Of a stretch of 64,000 nucleotides of DNA, positions 9,106 to 20,399 are shown piece after piece (position 1 is the first letter of the stretch; each line of letters begins with the position of its first letter). The notes under the pieces are model-generated. The model made no database searches. It saw only the letters and a list, made by a program, of their open reading frames with translations, and was not told the DNA's origin. The position numbers and the translations under genes were made by a program. The DNA comes from Sutcliffiella halmapala. Its GTDB lineage: Bacteria; Bacillota; Bacilli; Bacillales; Bacillaceae_I. The stretch spans positions 3,142,702 through 3,206,701 of the forward strand of contig NZ_KV917375.1 in assembly GCF_002019665.1 (NCBI RefSeq), read 5' to 3'.

Positions 9106-9133
9106 GACCCCACCGATGCGAAGCGACGAGGTC
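9106..9133 (-). terminator. Terminator after the 9190-9690 gene
   Basis: A ten-pair stem with several G-T pairs (GACCTCGTCG against CGGTGGGGTC on the minus strand) is followed by TTTTTT. Confidence 0.65.
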
Positions 9134-9189
9134 TGGACACTAAATCGACAGCAATATTTTACATTGCAAATAAAAACAGTAGAAATCAG

Positions 9190-9690
9190 CTACCTTTCTT
9201 CCTTTTTCCCCAACCATTCTTCTACTTGTTTAGTCATCTCTTTTTCTAATCCGCTTATATTTCCGGAATCTCTTATTGCCTTATTCACGTACTTTCTTGG
9301 AAACATTTCCTTGATGGAAGTAACATGATAGTAGCCATCATCTGGTTCCATATACTCGAGAATTGTATAATCATTTTCTTCTTTCTTTAATGAGAGATAT
9401 ACAGGATATGACCCTCCAGATCTAGGGTATGCACCAGTTGTTCGATTGTAGCCATTGTAGAGTGAATACATATATACGTGTATGATGCCGTCCTTTTCTT
9501 CTGTACCATATATTTTATGTACTTCAAATTGTTTTTCTGTTTCACCAAACCTTGTTTTATTGTGATTTATTATAAATTCTGTAATAGCAACATCCATCTC
9601 ATCAGGAATTTCTTTACTTTGAATAGAATAAGAATATCCTACTAGAAAAATTACTACAAAAATAACTAGAACAAAATAGCCTTTTCTCAA
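9190..9690 (-). CDS. Hypothetical secreted or membrane-anchored protein
   Basis: 166 residues. It starts with a Lys/Arg-led hydrophobic segment (residues 4-22) that could be a signal anchor or signal peptide, followed by a hydrophilic domain. The part YTILEYMEPDDGYYHVTSIKEMFP resembles C-terminal extracytoplasmic domains of some Bacillus M56/BlaR1-like proteins, but no peptidase is present. Function unknown. It lies in the same direction as the downstream NERD gene and upstream subtilisin, but has its own terminator. Confidence 0.6.
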   Translation of the reverse strand: MRKGYFVLVIFVVIFLVGYSYSIQSKEIPDEMDVAITEFIINHNKTRFGETEKQFEVHKIYGTEEKDGIIHVYMYSLYNGYNRTTGAYPRSGGSYPVYLSLKKEENDYTILEYMEPDDGYYHVTSIKEMFPRKYVNKAIRDSGNISGLEKEMTKQVEEWLGKKEER

Positions 9691-9756
9691 AAAATAGCAG
9701 CCTCCTTTTCTATTATTTTCTATGTTGTAGTACTTAAATCCTTTTTTACAAAAAAA

Positions 9757-9785
9757 GCACCTTACCTCAAATAGAGATAAGGTAC
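9757..9785 (-). terminator. Terminator after the subtilisin gene
   Basis: A stem of about ten pairs around CTTACCTC/GAGATAAG is followed on the minus strand by seven T. Confidence 0.75.
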
Positions 9786-9796
9786 GAAATGCTATT

Positions 9797-10936
9797 TTAG
9801 TTTAAGGCTTCTTCCACATTAATGACCCCATGGCCATAATTAAAGGCAGACCCTAAATTTGTTGCTGTTTCCCTTAATTTTTGTCTTACTTCTACATTTG
9901 TTAAATTGGGATACTTCGCCAGTATCAGTGCTGCGGCTCCCGCTACATGTGGCGACGCCATCGACGTTCCGTTTAATGAGCCATATTGATTTCCTGGTAA
10001 GGTACTATTGATATTAACTCCTGGTGCCATAAGTTCCAACTCATTACCTACACTTGAAAAGGATGCCCGATTATTATTAGCATCTACCGCCCCCACAGCA
10101 ATAACTGAATCATATCTTGCTGGATAGCCAATAGTATTAATTAAGCCGAAGAAAGAGCCGCTGTTCCCTGCTGCCGCCACGACTACAATTCCGCTATTGT
10201 ACGCATTATCACTTGCTTGCTTTAATGTGGAAGAACCCGTACTACCACCTAAGCTCATATTGATAACATCCATCTCATTATCAATTGCCCATTCAATTCC
10301 CTGGGCAATTCCACTTAAAGTCCCACTCCCACTGCTACTTAACACTTTAACCGCATATAACTCGACATCATAGGAAACTCCTAACACACCAACATTATTA
10401 TTCAATGCAGCAATCGTACCTGCGACATGGGTTCCGTGACCATTTCCGTCTGTTAACGCATCCGCTTCACCTGAAACAAAGCTTGCTCCACCAGCAACCC
10501 GAAGGTCCTCATGACTCGAATCAATTCCTGTATCTAACACCGCTACCTTTACTCCGGTACCTATTACATTTTGAGAGTGAGCTACATCTGCTTTAATGTG
10601 AGGAATACCATAAGGGACTGTCTGTGCGTCGATTTTATATTCAATATCTTCTTCAACGTATTCAATTAACGGATTCTTTTCTAATGCCGCAACAGCTACT
10701 TCTGGTAAGGATACTTGTAAAACCTCCATATGTTTATATTGGTGATTGACCGTCCCTCCTAGTGTTGTTACAAGTTGATTAGTTTGTTTAGAAACAGGAT
10801 TTTTAAACCCAATCAAATAGTCTTTAAATAAGGGAGTTACTTTCGAACTTGAACTTGCCTCCGCTGGTGTAAAAGAAAACGAGAGCACTAACGCAATTGC
10901 TACTAGCATAGAGAAAATCTTACTGACTTTTTTCAT
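9797..10936 (-). CDS. Secreted subtilisin (S8 serine protease) pre-pro-enzyme
   Basis: 379 residues, the length of classic AprE-like subtilisins. There is a signal peptide to about residue 27 (cleavage near PAEA), an I9 propeptide to about residue 104, and a mature enzyme starting near AQTVPYGI. The catalytic triad is D135 (VLDTGID), H167 (GHGTHVAGT) and S325 (GTSMASPH), with oxyanion N258 (AAAGNSG). All are intact. It should be exported, self-processed and used for extracellular protein scavenging. The gene stands alone with a 413-bp upstream region, as expected for a gene under stationary-phase control, but I cannot identify DegU or AbrB sites. Confidence 0.93.
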   Translation of the reverse strand: MKKVSKIFSMLVAIALVLSFSFTPAEASSSSKVTPLFKDYLIGFKNPVSKQTNQLVTTLGGTVNHQYKHMEVLQVSLPEVAVAALEKNPLIEYVEEDIEYKIDAQTVPYGIPHIKADVAHSQNVIGTGVKVAVLDTGIDSSHEDLRVAGGASFVSGEADALTDGNGHGTHVAGTIAALNNNVGVLGVSYDVELYAVKVLSSSGSGTLSGIAQGIEWAIDNEMDVINMSLGGSTGSSTLKQASDNAYNSGIVVVAAAGNSGSFFGLINTIGYPARYDSVIAVGAVDANNNRASFSSVGNELELMAPGVNINSTLPGNQYGSLNGTSMASPHVAGAAALILAKYPNLTNVEVRQKLRETATNLGSAFNYGHGVINVEEALN

Positions 10937-11349
10937 ATGTAGATCATCCTCTCAAGTTTTTTTCGAACAATTAAATCATTCGAACACTTATGATGCTAGC
11001 ATAGGGCTGGCGAGATTGTTATTGGGAAAGTACCTGAAAGAATCATCTCTAATAGCTTATTCCCCTAAACCATTTTCCCAATGGTTTATCATGGTAAATC
11101 CGTATGACTTTTTTATTAGTTACATGTAATTTTCGAATTATTTTGTTGGATAAAACACATCAACCATTCCTATGTACGGTGCTGTATGAACTATAGCACC
11201 AACTTACTTAGTTATTTTTTCACTTGAAAATGAAAAATCCATCCTATATGGCAGTTAATTTTGATAAGGAGGGATTTCTTTCAAGTAGAATTCACCACTT
11301 TAAAAAACTCAAAAAAAACACCGAAGAATAGTCTCCGGCGTCTTTCTTT
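10937..11349. other. Upstream region of the subtilisin gene
   Basis: It contains the subtilisin ribosome binding site, a small perfect hairpin (AAACCATT...AATGGTTT near 11068-11088), a second hairpin (GGTGCT...AGCACC near 11177-11200), and a long-range dyad of ACTTGAAA/TTTCAAGT near 11222-11286. The terminator of the NSS transporter gene is at the right end. No ORF is supported. Confidence 0.5.
11318..11341 (-). terminator. Terminator after the NSS transporter gene
   Basis: A nine-pair stem (ACGCCGGAG with CTTCGGTGT, including wobble pairs) is followed by a run of T on the minus strand. Confidence 0.7.
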
Positions 11350-12693
11350 TTAGATAAACCCTAGTGATCGAATAAACACTAACAATATTGCAACTGGGAT
11401 AACGTATCTCATAAGATAGTACCACGTTTTAAAAAGGGATTTTTTCACGGTAGAGCCTTGGAAAAATTCGTCCTCTAGGATATCTTTAGGGATTCTGTAT
11501 CCTACAAAAATTGAAATTAATAACGATCCAAGGGGCAAACCTATATTACTTACGATAAAATCTAGCGAATCAAATATATTACGACCAAATATAGCAATAT
11601 CTGAGAGAACACCAAACGACAGAGCCGATGGAATTCCGATTATAAAGATAATGAGACCGATAATCCAAGATACTTTCTTCCGCTTTTCTTGGTTATCCTT
11701 CACAATAACCGCCACAATTATTTCTAAAATAGAAAAAGCTGAGGTAAGAGTGGCAAACAGTAAAAGGACTAAGAACAATGCTAAGAAAATCGCACCAAAT
11801 GGTAGCTGATCAAAAACTGCTGGTAAGATCACAAACACGAGTCCTGGTCCTTCATCTGGCTGTAATCCTAATGCAAAAACTGCTGGAAAAATGACTAGAC
11901 CTGATAGAAAAGATATGAAAATATTTAGACCTACTACAGAGCCTGCTGATCTAATTAAGTTTTCTTTTTTTGATAAGTAAGAACTATACGTGACCATTAT
12001 GGATATCCCAACACTTAAGGAGAATAAGGCCATTCCCAACGCCGTTAGAAATGTATTTGTCGTAATAAGCGATAAGTTCGGCTTTAAAAGGAAAAGAACT
12101 CCCTCTAATGCGCCTTCTAATGTGATAGACCTCACTAGTAACACAAGAAAAAGGATAAATAGTAATGGCATTAATATTTTGCTTGCTTTTTCAAGTCCAC
12201 TTTGGACCCCTAATTGAACAACATAGATGGTGATTAATATAAAAATAAATTGTGCAATTAGCACTTGATAGGAACTAGATATTGTCTGTTCAAAAAGCCC
12301 AGAATATTCAGCTAAGGTGAAATTACTGAGGCTACCTGTCAAGCTTTTTCCAAGATAGGCGACAATCCATCCTCCAACCACGCTATAAAAGGATAAAAGA
12401 ATGAAGGATGTTATCACCCCTAAAACTCCTATGTAATGCCACTTTGAATTTTTAGCTAAGTCTTTGTACGACCTAATGGCATCTTTTTGTGTCGATCGTC
12501 CAATAATGAATTCTGCCAATAACATCGGTGCTCCGATAAGCAAGGTAAAAAGTAAAAATATAAGAAAAAAGATTCCGCCTCCGTTGGTTCCAGCCATATA
12601 TGGGAATTTCCATATTGCACCAAGACCAATAGCTGAACCTGCTGCAGCTAATATAAAGCCAATTTTTGAAGACCATTGCTCATGCTGTTTCAT
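11350..12693 (-). CDS. Sodium-dependent transporter, NSS/SNF family
   Basis: 447 residues with 11-12 membrane segments. The N-terminus has the family signature SSKIGFILAAAGSAIGLGAIWKFPY, including the sodium-site region, and the TNGGGIFF stretch of segment 1b. This matches the bacterial YocR/YhdH group of amino-acid:sodium symporters (LeuT fold). The substrate cannot be read from the sequence. AATAGGAG precedes ATG. It is a single-gene unit. Confidence 0.87.
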   Translation of the reverse strand: MKQHEQWSSKIGFILAAAGSAIGLGAIWKFPYMAGTNGGGIFFLIFLLFTLLIGAPMLLAEFIIGRSTQKDAIRSYKDLAKNSKWHYIGVLGVITSFILLSFYSVVGGWIVAYLGKSLTGSLSNFTLAEYSGLFEQTISSSYQVLIAQFIFILITIYVVQLGVQSGLEKASKILMPLLFILFLVLLVRSITLEGALEGVLFLLKPNLSLITTNTFLTALGMALFSLSVGISIMVTYSSYLSKKENLIRSAGSVVGLNIFISFLSGLVIFPAVFALGLQPDEGPGLVFVILPAVFDQLPFGAIFLALFLVLLLFATLTSAFSILEIIVAVIVKDNQEKRKKVSWIIGLIIFIIGIPSALSFGVLSDIAIFGRNIFDSLDFIVSNIGLPLGSLLISIFVGYRIPKDILEDEFFQGSTVKKSLFKTWYYLMRYVIPVAILLVFIRSLGFI

Positions 12694-13125
12694 TATTATA
12701 AACTCCTATTTCTAAAGATTAGTCTATTATGATACTATCCCCTATGTAATTTGTATAGGGAATATTCTGTAAAAACCATGAAAAGGATTGATTATTTTGG
12801 GGTGTTTTTAAAATAATTTATCCAACTTAATTAACCACTTAAGTGTAAAATCTTGGTCGAAACCTTTTTCCTAGCAGGATTCCTTGTTAATAGACTCCCG
12901 TGTATCATTAATTATAATTCTCTTATATGCTGATAACATGTAAGGATTAGCATTTTTATATCACAATAATATTTTGTTATTTGACTCTTATTTATTTTGT
13001 ATTGTTCAGTTACATTTTAATAAAAGTATTTTCCAACAGATCAATGAATAATCATCATTTCCCAACTGGAGTATAGAGGATAATCGAGTAAGTCTATCAT
13101 GAAAATTTGGTGGCCTCTTTGAACA
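12694..13125. other. Intergenic region with no recognised gene
   Basis: AT-rich DNA upstream of the NSS transporter gene. It probably holds that gene's promoter, but I see no convincing -35/-10 pair or operator. The dispersed repeat at 13126-13219 follows. Confidence 0.5.
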
Positions 13126-13219
13126 CCCTGATGATTTCCGTGCCAGGCGTTCGCTTTCCGCGGGCGGCCTCGGGAGCATTCCCGCAGGAGTCTCACGCCT
13201 TGCACTACAATCATCAGGG
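13126..13219. repeat. Dispersed GC-rich Bacillaceae repeat, short form (94 bp)
   Basis: Terminal inverted repeats CCCTGATGAT and ATCATCAGGG are perfect. Inside are stretches such as TTTCCGTGCCAGGCGTTCGC and GCAGGAGTCTCACGCCTTGCA, far more GC-rich than the flanks. A longer copy lies at 29549-29679, so this copy lacks a central segment. No transposase is encoded. It resembles a repeat scattered through many Bacillus genomes. Confidence 0.85.
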
Positions 13220-13350
13220 GGAACGGGTCAACTAAGACATTCAACTTAACCGAAATAAGTCATATTTTCATCAGCTATGGTGCAAATTTGGTTATCATGG
13301 GTAGCTATCTTGAAATCGATAATTAGTTTAGTAAAGTTTTTATAGAAAGT

Positions 13351-15222
13351 TTACTCTTTATGAAAGCGTACTTCAAAGGTCGTTCCTACATTTACTTCGC
13401 TTTTCACGCTTAATAAGCCTTGATGGTTTTTAATGATGTTAAAAGTTATCATGAGCCCTAAACCTGTACCTGTGGTCTTAGTTGTGAAAAATGGCTCCCC
13501 TAAACGTGCTATTACTTCTTCAGGTATCCCTTTTCCTTCGTCTCTAATACTGATTACTACTTCATCATCGACATCTTTTGTTTCAATGAAGATTATGCCA
13601 CCTTCACTCATTGCTTCTATTCCATTCTTAATTAAATTGATAAACACCTGCTTTACTTGATTATCATCACACTTTACAAAAGGATTATCCGCTTCTAATT
13701 TCATATCAAACCAAACATTATTCATGATGGCTTGCGTTTCGAGGAGAGTTGTCACATCTTTAAGTAAAGAGTCTAGAGCCACATTTTGTACACGCACTTG
13801 ATGAGGCTTTGCTAACAAGAGCAGTTCACTTAGAATCAATTCTATTCTACTGAGTTCCGACTCAATGATATGGAAATATTCTTGCTTTTGGTCGATTTCT
13901 CGTTCTAACAATTTGAAAAATCCTTTAATTGCGGTTAACGGATTTCTTATTTCATGGGCAATACCAGCAGCTAATTGGCCTGCAACCGATAGCTTTTCCG
14001 ACTGCAACATGACTGCTTCTGCTTGCTTTCTTTCTGTGATATCACGAATGATGACCTGCAGGGCTTCTTTACCGAGATAGGTAGTGGGGATCCCAATTAG
14101 TTCGGTATAAAGTTTATGATTCTTCATGGTCGTCCATTCTTGTTCAAAAGTAGGAAGCTTGTTTCCATTCTGATGAGAATGAACTACTGACCAAATATGC
14201 TGGAAATCCTCTTTATCTATATTTTTATAAATACTTTGCCCAATTAACTCTCCATAACTGTCTACTTCGAGCATTTTCACTCCAGAATCATTTATAAAGG
14301 TCCATTTTTCATCACAAATTACCCCTATTGTATCAATAGAATTTTGCACAAGCTTGCGAAATCGTTCTCTACTGTTTTGTAAAATCTTATGGAAATTTTT
14401 CCGATGTGAAATATCCATAAGCATGATAAAAGAAGCAGATTTCCCCTTATACATTGTTTGGTTAGAAGTGATTTCCACTTCAATTATTCTACCGTCCAAG
14501 CGATACCATCTTTGTTCCATTAGCCCGACTCGAAAACCTTGTTGGACAGATTTAATCCGTTGTTGAACGATTTCGTGATAATTCTCGTCTATATAATCAT
14601 AAACTGAGGTATTGATTAATTGATTTTTATCGTAAGCACCAAGCATACTCATTCCAGCTTCATTTACATATTTAATAATTCCATCCACTGTAATGAATAG
14701 TCCATTTGCAAGATGTTCTATTAAGTCATAAGCTGAATAGTCTTGTTCGGTTTCTTGAACATAACTCTGCTTTTCTATATGATATGTATCTTCGTTTGTA
14801 TCTTGTATATTCATTTTAATATTGGTTTGCTGTGGTGATAGTTTTCCAATATCTGAGGTTTGAGTGAGTTGTAATACTATTTCTTTTGGACATTGCTGGA
14901 CAGGATCTTGTATTTCGGACAAGGTAGCTTCCATCCACACAAAATCACTATCTTTTGTTTTCATTCGAAAAAAACAATGGGCCTGATGGGAGGGTTTGTA
15001 AATCAAACTCCCTATTAAGTAGAGGTCTTCCGCGTGTATCCATTCCTCTAGTTGAGTTTCCACTATTTCGGTATTTTGGTAACCTAATAATGATTCACAG
15101 GAAGAAGAGGTATAGAGTATGTTTCCGGTCGGAGAAATAATAATGATAAGATGAATTTTGGAAATCGATTCTACAGATTGATTTTCTCTATTTTTCATCA
15201 AAGAATGAGGTTTTTCCAACAT
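13351..15222 (-). CDS. Soluble multi-PAS sensor histidine kinase (KinA/KinE-like)
   Basis: 623 residues without membrane segments. Three PAS regions are visible: about 25-120 (ISPTGNILYTSSSCESLLGY), 168-280 (ANGLFITVDGIIKYVNEAG) and 290-400 (ending IIRDITERKQAE). HisKA follows with H423 in GIAHEIRNPLTAIKGF, which closely matches the Bacillus sporulation kinases. The HATPase has N (NLIKNGIEAM), G1 (DEGKGI) and G2 (TGTGLGL) boxes. It probably feeds phosphate to Spo0F in the sporulation phosphorelay, sensing a cytoplasmic signal. It is an orphan, with no adjacent regulator gene. GGGAGG precedes ATG. Confidence 0.85.
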   Translation of the reverse strand: MLEKPHSLMKNRENQSVESISKIHLIIIISPTGNILYTSSSCESLLGYQNTEIVETQLEEWIHAEDLYLIGSLIYKPSHQAHCFFRMKTKDSDFVWMEATLSEIQDPVQQCPKEIVLQLTQTSDIGKLSPQQTNIKMNIQDTNEDTYHIEKQSYVQETEQDYSAYDLIEHLANGLFITVDGIIKYVNEAGMSMLGAYDKNQLINTSVYDYIDENYHEIVQQRIKSVQQGFRVGLMEQRWYRLDGRIIEVEITSNQTMYKGKSASFIMLMDISHRKNFHKILQNSRERFRKLVQNSIDTIGVICDEKWTFINDSGVKMLEVDSYGELIGQSIYKNIDKEDFQHIWSVVHSHQNGNKLPTFEQEWTTMKNHKLYTELIGIPTTYLGKEALQVIIRDITERKQAEAVMLQSEKLSVAGQLAAGIAHEIRNPLTAIKGFFKLLEREIDQKQEYFHIIESELSRIELILSELLLLAKPHQVRVQNVALDSLLKDVTTLLETQAIMNNVWFDMKLEADNPFVKCDDNQVKQVFINLIKNGIEAMSEGGIIFIETKDVDDEVVISIRDEGKGIPEEVIARLGEPFFTTKTTGTGLGLMITFNIIKNHQGLLSVKSEVNVGTTFEVRFHKE

Positions 15223-15493
15223 TCTTCCTCCCTTCTAATTCTATCAATTTATATATAAGGAGATTCTATAAGTGAAATTATTTCCAACATTCCCTATTAT
15301 ACTACAAATTTCTTTATTTTTCTAAATATTATAACAAAACCTGCAGATTCTTACACTATCTAACCCAAAGCCGAGAAAAAATATAACTCAATACTACTAT
15401 CCTATTAAAATCACACATCCATTTGATATAATAAGAAAATCATTAGTTGTACTATTAAATTTTAATATCGGGTCAGGCCCTAGGAGGAATTTG

Positions 15494-16381
15494 ATGATGA
15501 GTATAGAAGCAAAAACAAAGACGGTTGCGTTTGTAGGTACTGGGGTAATGGGGAGCAGTATGGCGGGACATTTGTTACGCGTGGGGTTTGAAGTTGTGGT
15601 TTATACACGTTCGAAGGAGAAGGCGGAGGGGCTGTTGGCTCTTGGTGCTCGTTGGGCGAACAGTGCTGGTGAGGCAGCTCGTCAAGCTGACTTTATCCTA
15701 ACTATGGTTGGATATCCAAAGGATGTAGAGGAAGTATATTTCCGGGAGGATGGAATTTTAGCTCAGGCACAAGAAGGAACCTATGTTATCGATATGACGA
15801 CTTCTACTCCAACCCTTGCGAAACAGATTTATCAAGAAGCAAAAGCACGAAATATACATAGTTTAGATGCCCCAGTATCTGGAGGGGACATCGGAGCTAG
15901 GGAAGCACGATTGACCATTATGGTGGGTGGCGCTAAGGAAGACTATGAGGCATGCCTTCCTATCTTTCAGGCATTAGGAGCGAATATCATTCATCAAGGG
16001 GACGCTGGTGCTGGACAACACACTAAAATGTGTAATCAAATTGCGATTGCTACCAATATGATTGGAGTTTGTGAAGCACTTGCGTACGCAGAAGCAGCAG
16101 GATTAAATCCTGAAGACGTGTTAAAGAGCATTTCCAGCGGTGCTGCAGGAAGTTGGTCACTTAGTAATCTAGCTCCACGTATTATTGCGGATAACTTTGA
16201 ACCTGGTTTTTTTGTGAAGCATTTTATTAAAGATATGGAGATCGCATTAGATGAAGCAGAACGTATGAGCTTGAATGTTCCAGGACTAGCACTCGCTAAG
16301 GATATGTATGTAAAGCTATCAGAAAATGGAGAAGAAAATAGTGGTACCCAAGCGTTGTATAAGCTTTGGAAGAAGCAATAA
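15494..16381 (+). CDS. ykwC: NAD(P)-dependent beta-hydroxyacid dehydrogenase, YkwC-like
   Basis: About 295 residues. TAGGAGG lies six to nine bases before two consecutive ATG codons (15494, 15497); the TTG at 15491 is less likely. The N-terminus has a Rossmann motif (VAFVGTGVMGSSMAGHL), followed by the substrate motif DAPVSGGDIGA and the catalytic lysine region GAGQHTKMCNQI of the 3-hydroxyisobutyrate dehydrogenase family. Overall it follows B. subtilis YkwC closely. The true substrate is unknown. It is monocistronic, with base composition richer in G+C near its start than the neighbours. Confidence 0.85.
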   Translation: MMSIEAKTKTVAFVGTGVMGSSMAGHLLRVGFEVVVYTRSKEKAEGLLALGARWANSAGEAARQADFILTMVGYPKDVEEVYFREDGILAQAQEGTYVIDMTTSTPTLAKQIYQEAKARNIHSLDAPVSGGDIGAREARLTIMVGGAKEDYEACLPIFQALGANIIHQGDAGAGQHTKMCNQIAIATNMIGVCEALAYAEAAGLNPEDVLKSISSGAAGSWSLSNLAPRIIADNFEPGFFVKHFIKDMEIALDEAERMSLNVPGLALAKDMYVKLSENGEENSGTQALYKLWKKQ

Positions 16382-16401
16382 CAAATGGAATGACAACTTA
16401 A

Positions 16402-16440
16402 AAAAGCTTTGGCTACTCATCTAAAGTAGCCAAAGCTTTT
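16402..16440 (+). terminator. Terminator after the ykwC-like gene
   Basis: A 16-bp stem (AAAAGCTTTGGCTACT and complement) with a short loop and a terminal T run. Confidence 0.85.
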
Positions 16441-16522
16441 GTTCTTTTGTTGAACATATAACAATAACAAGTTATTAAATCCAAGACTATAAAAGGAAGA
16501 CTCAGCAATTTTTCTCTTACTC

Positions 16523-17479
16523 TTATACTTTACCTCTACCACGGATAAACTCCAACAAACAAAATAGAGCGACACGACTTGTCATATCTCGAAAATCAAT
16601 GGTTGGGTCGATTTCTACGATATCAAGTGCACATATCGTTTTTTCCTTCCCTAATAAAAATATCGCCTCTAGCAATTGATCACTTGTCATCCCACCTGGA
16701 CCTATCGCTGGACAGCCAGGGGCAAATGCTTGATCTAGAACATCTATATCAATCGAAATATACAGGTGATCTACTTTACTAGATAACTCTTGAACTGCTT
16801 GCTCGATTACCGTTGATATTCCAAGCTTTTTCACATCTGACATTGTATATATTGTAACACCATTTTCCTTCGCATAATTGTGGTAAAAGGCGCTGTTAGA
16901 GTAATTGCGTATGCCAATCTGTACCAGATGTTCTCCTTTTAAAACTCCTGCTTCTAACAATCTCCGAAATGGAGTCCCGTTCGTCGGTCCCCCGTCTTCT
17001 GTATTACGAAGATCATGATGAGCATCAAATTGAATGACTCCAATTTTCCCTTTTTTCTCTACCATTCCCTTTAAGGTAGAATAAGTAATGGAATGATCAC
17101 CACCTATAAATAAAGGCAGACATGCTGGAGAAGTTCCCATTAAGGTTGACACTGTTTCTTCTATTCGTCTATATGATTCTTTCACATCTGTTGTATGCAT
17201 GGAAATATCGCCAATATCCACAATTTTATTCGTTTTCAAGAGATCGGCGCTATCCTCAATTGCATAGGTGGAATACGATTGTAACAGCTTTCGAATTACT
17301 CCTGGTGTGAAGCATGCACCAGAATGACTAATCGAAGGCTTAGATAGAGGAACACCGATTAGCGCAAGTCCCTCTACCTTGTCTCCGTCCCATTCTTGTA
17401 AAAGCTCTGCTGCCTTCGGGTAATGCCGATCGACAAACAGCGGAGTATTTGCCTTTTGTAAATAGGGAGGATTAGTCAA
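16523..17479 (-). CDS. hutG: Formimidoylglutamase HutG
   Basis: 318 residues, arginase/ureohydrolase fold. Metal-binding motifs are present: [13 protein letters not shown] and SIDIDVLD. It hydrolyses N-formimidoyl-L-glutamate to glutamate and formamide, the last step of histidine degradation. I start at TTG 17479, which has AGGGGGG eight bases before it and overlaps the hutI stop by eight bases (TTGACTAA). This gives the usual HutG length. Upstream ATG at 17512 would add 11 residues and lacks a ribosome binding site. It is last in the hut operon; hutM is not next. Confidence 0.93.
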   Translation of the reverse strand: MTNPPYLQKANTPLFVDRHYPKAAELLQEWDGDKVEGLALIGVPLSKPSISHSGACFTPGVIRKLLQSYSTYAIEDSADLLKTNKIVDIGDISMHTTDVKESYRRIEETVSTLMGTSPACLPLFIGGDHSITYSTLKGMVEKKGKIGVIQFDAHHDLRNTEDGGPTNGTPFRRLLEAGVLKGEHLVQIGIRNYSNSAFYHNYAKENGVTIYTMSDVKKLGISTVIEQAVQELSSKVDHLYISIDIDVLDQAFAPGCPAIGPGGMTSDQLLEAIFLLGKEKTICALDIVEIDPTIDFRDMTSRVALFCLLEFIRGRGKV

Positions 17480-18731
17480 GATAAGCGCCCCCCTTAGCAA
17501 CTTCACGGCCATTTAAGTAAACGCTCTGGATATGATTGACCCCATAATGGTACGGAACATAGTGATAGTTTGGTGCATTCCATACCACGACATCTGCTCT
17601 TCGTCCTACCGTTAATTTCCCTGCAATGTCCTCTTTGTGAATTGCTTTTGCCGCATTAACCGTCACTGCATTCCATATTTCTTCACACGTCATCTTCAGC
17701 TTTAGCATGGCTAGATTCATAATAAATTGGATATTTTCAGTCGGGGAGCTTCCTGGATTAAAATCGGTTGCCAACGCAACCGAGCCACCCGCATCAATAA
17801 TTCCCCTAGCTTGTGCATACGAATCTTTGTTTAAATAAAACGTTGTACCAGGTAATAAGACAGCAACCGTTTCAGAGGACCCAAACATTTCAACGGCTTT
17901 ATCTGATGCCGCGATTAAATGATCAGCAGAAGCTGCACCTAGTTCAATTGCTAATTCCGTTCCACCTAACGAGACAATTTCATCTGCATGTATTTTTACA
18001 GCAAATCCAGCTTCTTTTGCTAATGTGAGGAATGTTTTCGATTGCTCGATGGTAAATACGCCTTCCTCGCAAAAGATATCGACAAACTCGGCTAAACCCT
18101 GTTCTTTTATTTCTTGAAATAGTCCCGCCATGTCCTGAAGAAAATCGTTTGGATAATCTTTAAATTCGTTTGGAATTGCATGGGCCCCTAAAAAGGTGGA
18201 AGCAATATTCATGTCAGTATTTTTCGCTAATTCCTTTACAATATGAAGCTGTTTTAATTCAGTTTCTTTATCTAATCCATAGCCACTTTTCGCTTCCAGT
18301 GTAGTGATACCATAGCTTAGTAATCTCTTTAAATGAAAGTGCGCTTTTTCATATAACTCTTCAAAGCTAGCATTTCTAGTTGCTCTTACCGTAGAATGGA
18401 TGCCTCCACCTTGCTTAAGAATTTCCAGATATGGTACTCCCTGTTGCTTTAAAGCAATTTCATGTTCTCTTGATCCACCAAACACTAGATGCGTATGTGG
18501 ATCAACTAAACCAGGTGTAACAAGCATTCCTTGACAATCTATCACTTTCTTACTTGTTAAATCTTTCGCCTGCTCGCTTGTGCCGATGAAAGTAATTATT
18601 CCATCCTTCCACCCGATTGCGCCGTCTTTTATAAGGGGAACGGTGTTCATTTGCTCACCTTTTACAACAGTTGTCTCATGATCCATAGTTAGTAATTCCC
18701 CACAATTAATCAATAAGGTATCAAGTTGCAT
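17472..18731 (-). CDS. hutI: Imidazolonepropionase HutI
   Basis: 419 residues, amidohydrolase superfamily. Metal ligands are visible: [11 protein letters not shown], an internal GAHAIP, KIHADEI and [10 protein letters not shown]. It opens the ring of 4-imidazolone-5-propanoate to give N-formimidoyl-L-glutamate. The start is three bases after the hutU stop, and its ribosome binding site (AAAGGAG) lies inside the last codons of hutU, so translation is probably coupled. Confidence 0.95.
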   Translation of the reverse strand: MQLDTLLINCGELLTMDHETTVVKGEQMNTVPLIKDGAIGWKDGIITFIGTSEQAKDLTSKKVIDCQGMLVTPGLVDPHTHLVFGGSREHEIALKQQGVPYLEILKQGGGIHSTVRATRNASFEELYEKAHFHLKRLLSYGITTLEAKSGYGLDKETELKQLHIVKELAKNTDMNIASTFLGAHAIPNEFKDYPNDFLQDMAGLFQEIKEQGLAEFVDIFCEEGVFTIEQSKTFLTLAKEAGFAVKIHADEIVSLGGTELAIELGAASADHLIAASDKAVEMFGSSETVAVLLPGTTFYLNKDSYAQARGIIDAGGSVALATDFNPGSSPTENIQFIMNLAMLKLKMTCEEIWNAVTVNAAKAIHKEDIAGKLTVGRRADVVVWNAPNYHYVPYHYGVNHIQSVYLNGREVAKGGAYLD

Positions 18732-18734
18732 TGT

Positions 18735-20399
18735 TTATTCACGCTCCTTTAAAAGGGGAATGTGGACACCTTTTTCTTTTGCTACTTTTTTTGCTAGGTC
18801 GTAACCCGCATCGGCATGACGCACTACTCCCATACCAGGATCAGACGTTAACACTCTCTCTAGTCTGCGTCCTGCAGCCTCCGTTCCATCTGCAACAATC
18901 ACCATTCCTGCATGTAGAGAGTAGCCCATCCCTACACCACCTCCATGATGGACAGAAACCCAGCTCGCTCCATTTACTCCGTTGATTAAGGCATTTAAAA
19001 TGGGCCAATCCGCTACTGCATCACTTCCGTCTAACATCGCTTCCGTTTCACGATTTGGGGATGCCACAGACCCACAATCCAAATGATCCCTGCCAATAAC
19101 GATTGGTGCTGAAAGCTCACCGCTTGCTACCATTTCGTTAATAATTTTTCCAAAGCGTGCACGTTCTCCATATCCTAACCAGCAAATTCGTGATGGCAAT
19201 CCTTGAAATGCTACTTTTTCTCGAGCCATCTTGATCCAATTGCAAAGATGCTCGTTGTCAGCGAATTCTTTTAGAATAACTTCATCTGTTTTGTAGATAT
19301 CCTCAGGATCCCCTGAAAGCGCGACCCAGCGGAATGGACCTTTTCCTTCACAAAATTGTGGACGGATAAATGCCGGTACAAATCCAGGAAAATCAAAAGC
19401 ATTCGTGACACCTTCGTCTAGTGCTACTTGGCGAATATTGTTTCCATAATCGAATGTAACTGCTCCTCTTTTTTGCAGTTCAAGCATAGCTTTCACATGC
19501 TCTGCCATGCTTTGTTTTGCCAGATTGACAAGCTGCGCCGGTTCCTTCTCTCTTAAGATTGCAGCATCTTCTACTGTCATATCCATTGGGATATAACCAT
19601 TGAGTGGATCATGCGCTGATGTTTGGTCTGTTAACAAATCCGGCGTAAATGCTCTTTCTACTAGTTGCGGTAGAATTTCAGCCGCGTTTCCTACAAGTCC
19701 AATGGAAAGAGGTTTTCCTAATCTCTTATATTCTTCCGCTTTTACTATTGCTTCTTCTAAGTTCGTCATTTTCACATCACAATATTTAGTTTCAAGACGG
19801 CGATCAATACGATGTTCATCTACATCAATAGCGATACATACTCCACCATTCATCGTAACTGCAAGAGGTTGTGCGCCACCCATGCCACCAAGCCCAGCTG
19901 TAACAGTGATTGTACCTTTTAAACTATTATTAAAATATTGCTTGGCTGCTTCTGCAAATGTTTCATAGGTACCTTGTAAAATCCCTTGTGTTCCTATATA
20001 AATCCAACTACCTGCTGTCATTTGGCCATACATCATTAAGCCCTTTTTATCGAGTTCATGGAAATGCTCCCAATTCGCCCATTTTGGCACTAAATTGGAA
20101 TTAGCTAAAAGTACACGCGGTGCATCTTCATGGCTGCGGAAAACTGCTACAGGTTTTCCAGACTGAATGAGTAATGTTTCATCATTCTTCAATTCCTTAA
20201 GAGAAGCGACAATAGCATCAAAGCTTTCCCAATTGCGTGCTGCTTTTCCGATTCCACCATAAACAACCAACTCGCTAGGAATCTCTGCCACTTCAGGATC
20301 TAGATTATTCATCAACATGCGAAGCGCAGCCTCCTGCACCCACCCCTTCGTATTTAGTTCACTGCCTCTTGGAGCTCTAATCACATTTACCTTCTCCAT
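18735..20399 (-). CDS. hutU: Urocanate hydratase HutU
   Basis: 554 residues, the usual length. It has strongly conserved urocanase blocks: [47 protein letters not shown] (NAD site), FDYGNNIRQ and [20 protein letters not shown], which carries the active-site cysteine. It converts urocanate to 4-imidazolone-5-propanoate with tightly bound NAD. ATG at 20399 fits the ribosome binding site AGAGG better than GTG at 20405. It is the third gene of hutPHUIG. Confidence 0.96.
   Translation of the reverse strand: MEKVNVIRAPRGSELNTKGWVQEAALRMLMNNLDPEVAEIPSELVVYGGIGKAARNWESFDAIVASLKELKNDETLLIQSGKPVAVFRSHEDAPRVLLANSNLVPKWANWEHFHELDKKGLMMYGQMTAGSWIYIGTQGILQGTYETFAEAAKQYFNNSLKGTITVTAGLGGMGGAQPLAVTMNGGVCIAIDVDEHRIDRRLETKYCDVKMTNLEEAIVKAEEYKRLGKPLSIGLVGNAAEILPQLVERAFTPDLLTDQTSAHDPLNGYIPMDMTVEDAAILREKEPAQLVNLAKQSMAEHVKAMLELQKRGAVTFDYGNNIRQVALDEGVTNAFDFPGFVPAFIRPQFCEGKGPFRWVALSGDPEDIYKTDEVILKEFADNEHLCNWIKMAREKVAFQGLPSRICWLGYGERARFGKIINEMVASGELSAPIVIGRDHLDCGSVASPNRETEAMLDGSDAVADWPILNALINGVNGASWVSVHHGGGVGMGYSLHAGMVIVADGTEAAGRRLERVLTSDPGMGVVRHADAGYDLAKKVAKEKGVHIPLLKERE

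Noticed and set aside
13041-13244. 67-codon minus-strand ORF
   Set aside because: It lies across the dispersed repeat and has no ribosome binding site.
19600-19968. Plus-strand ORF within hutU
   Set aside because: Antisense shadow of a strongly conserved gene; no ribosome binding site.
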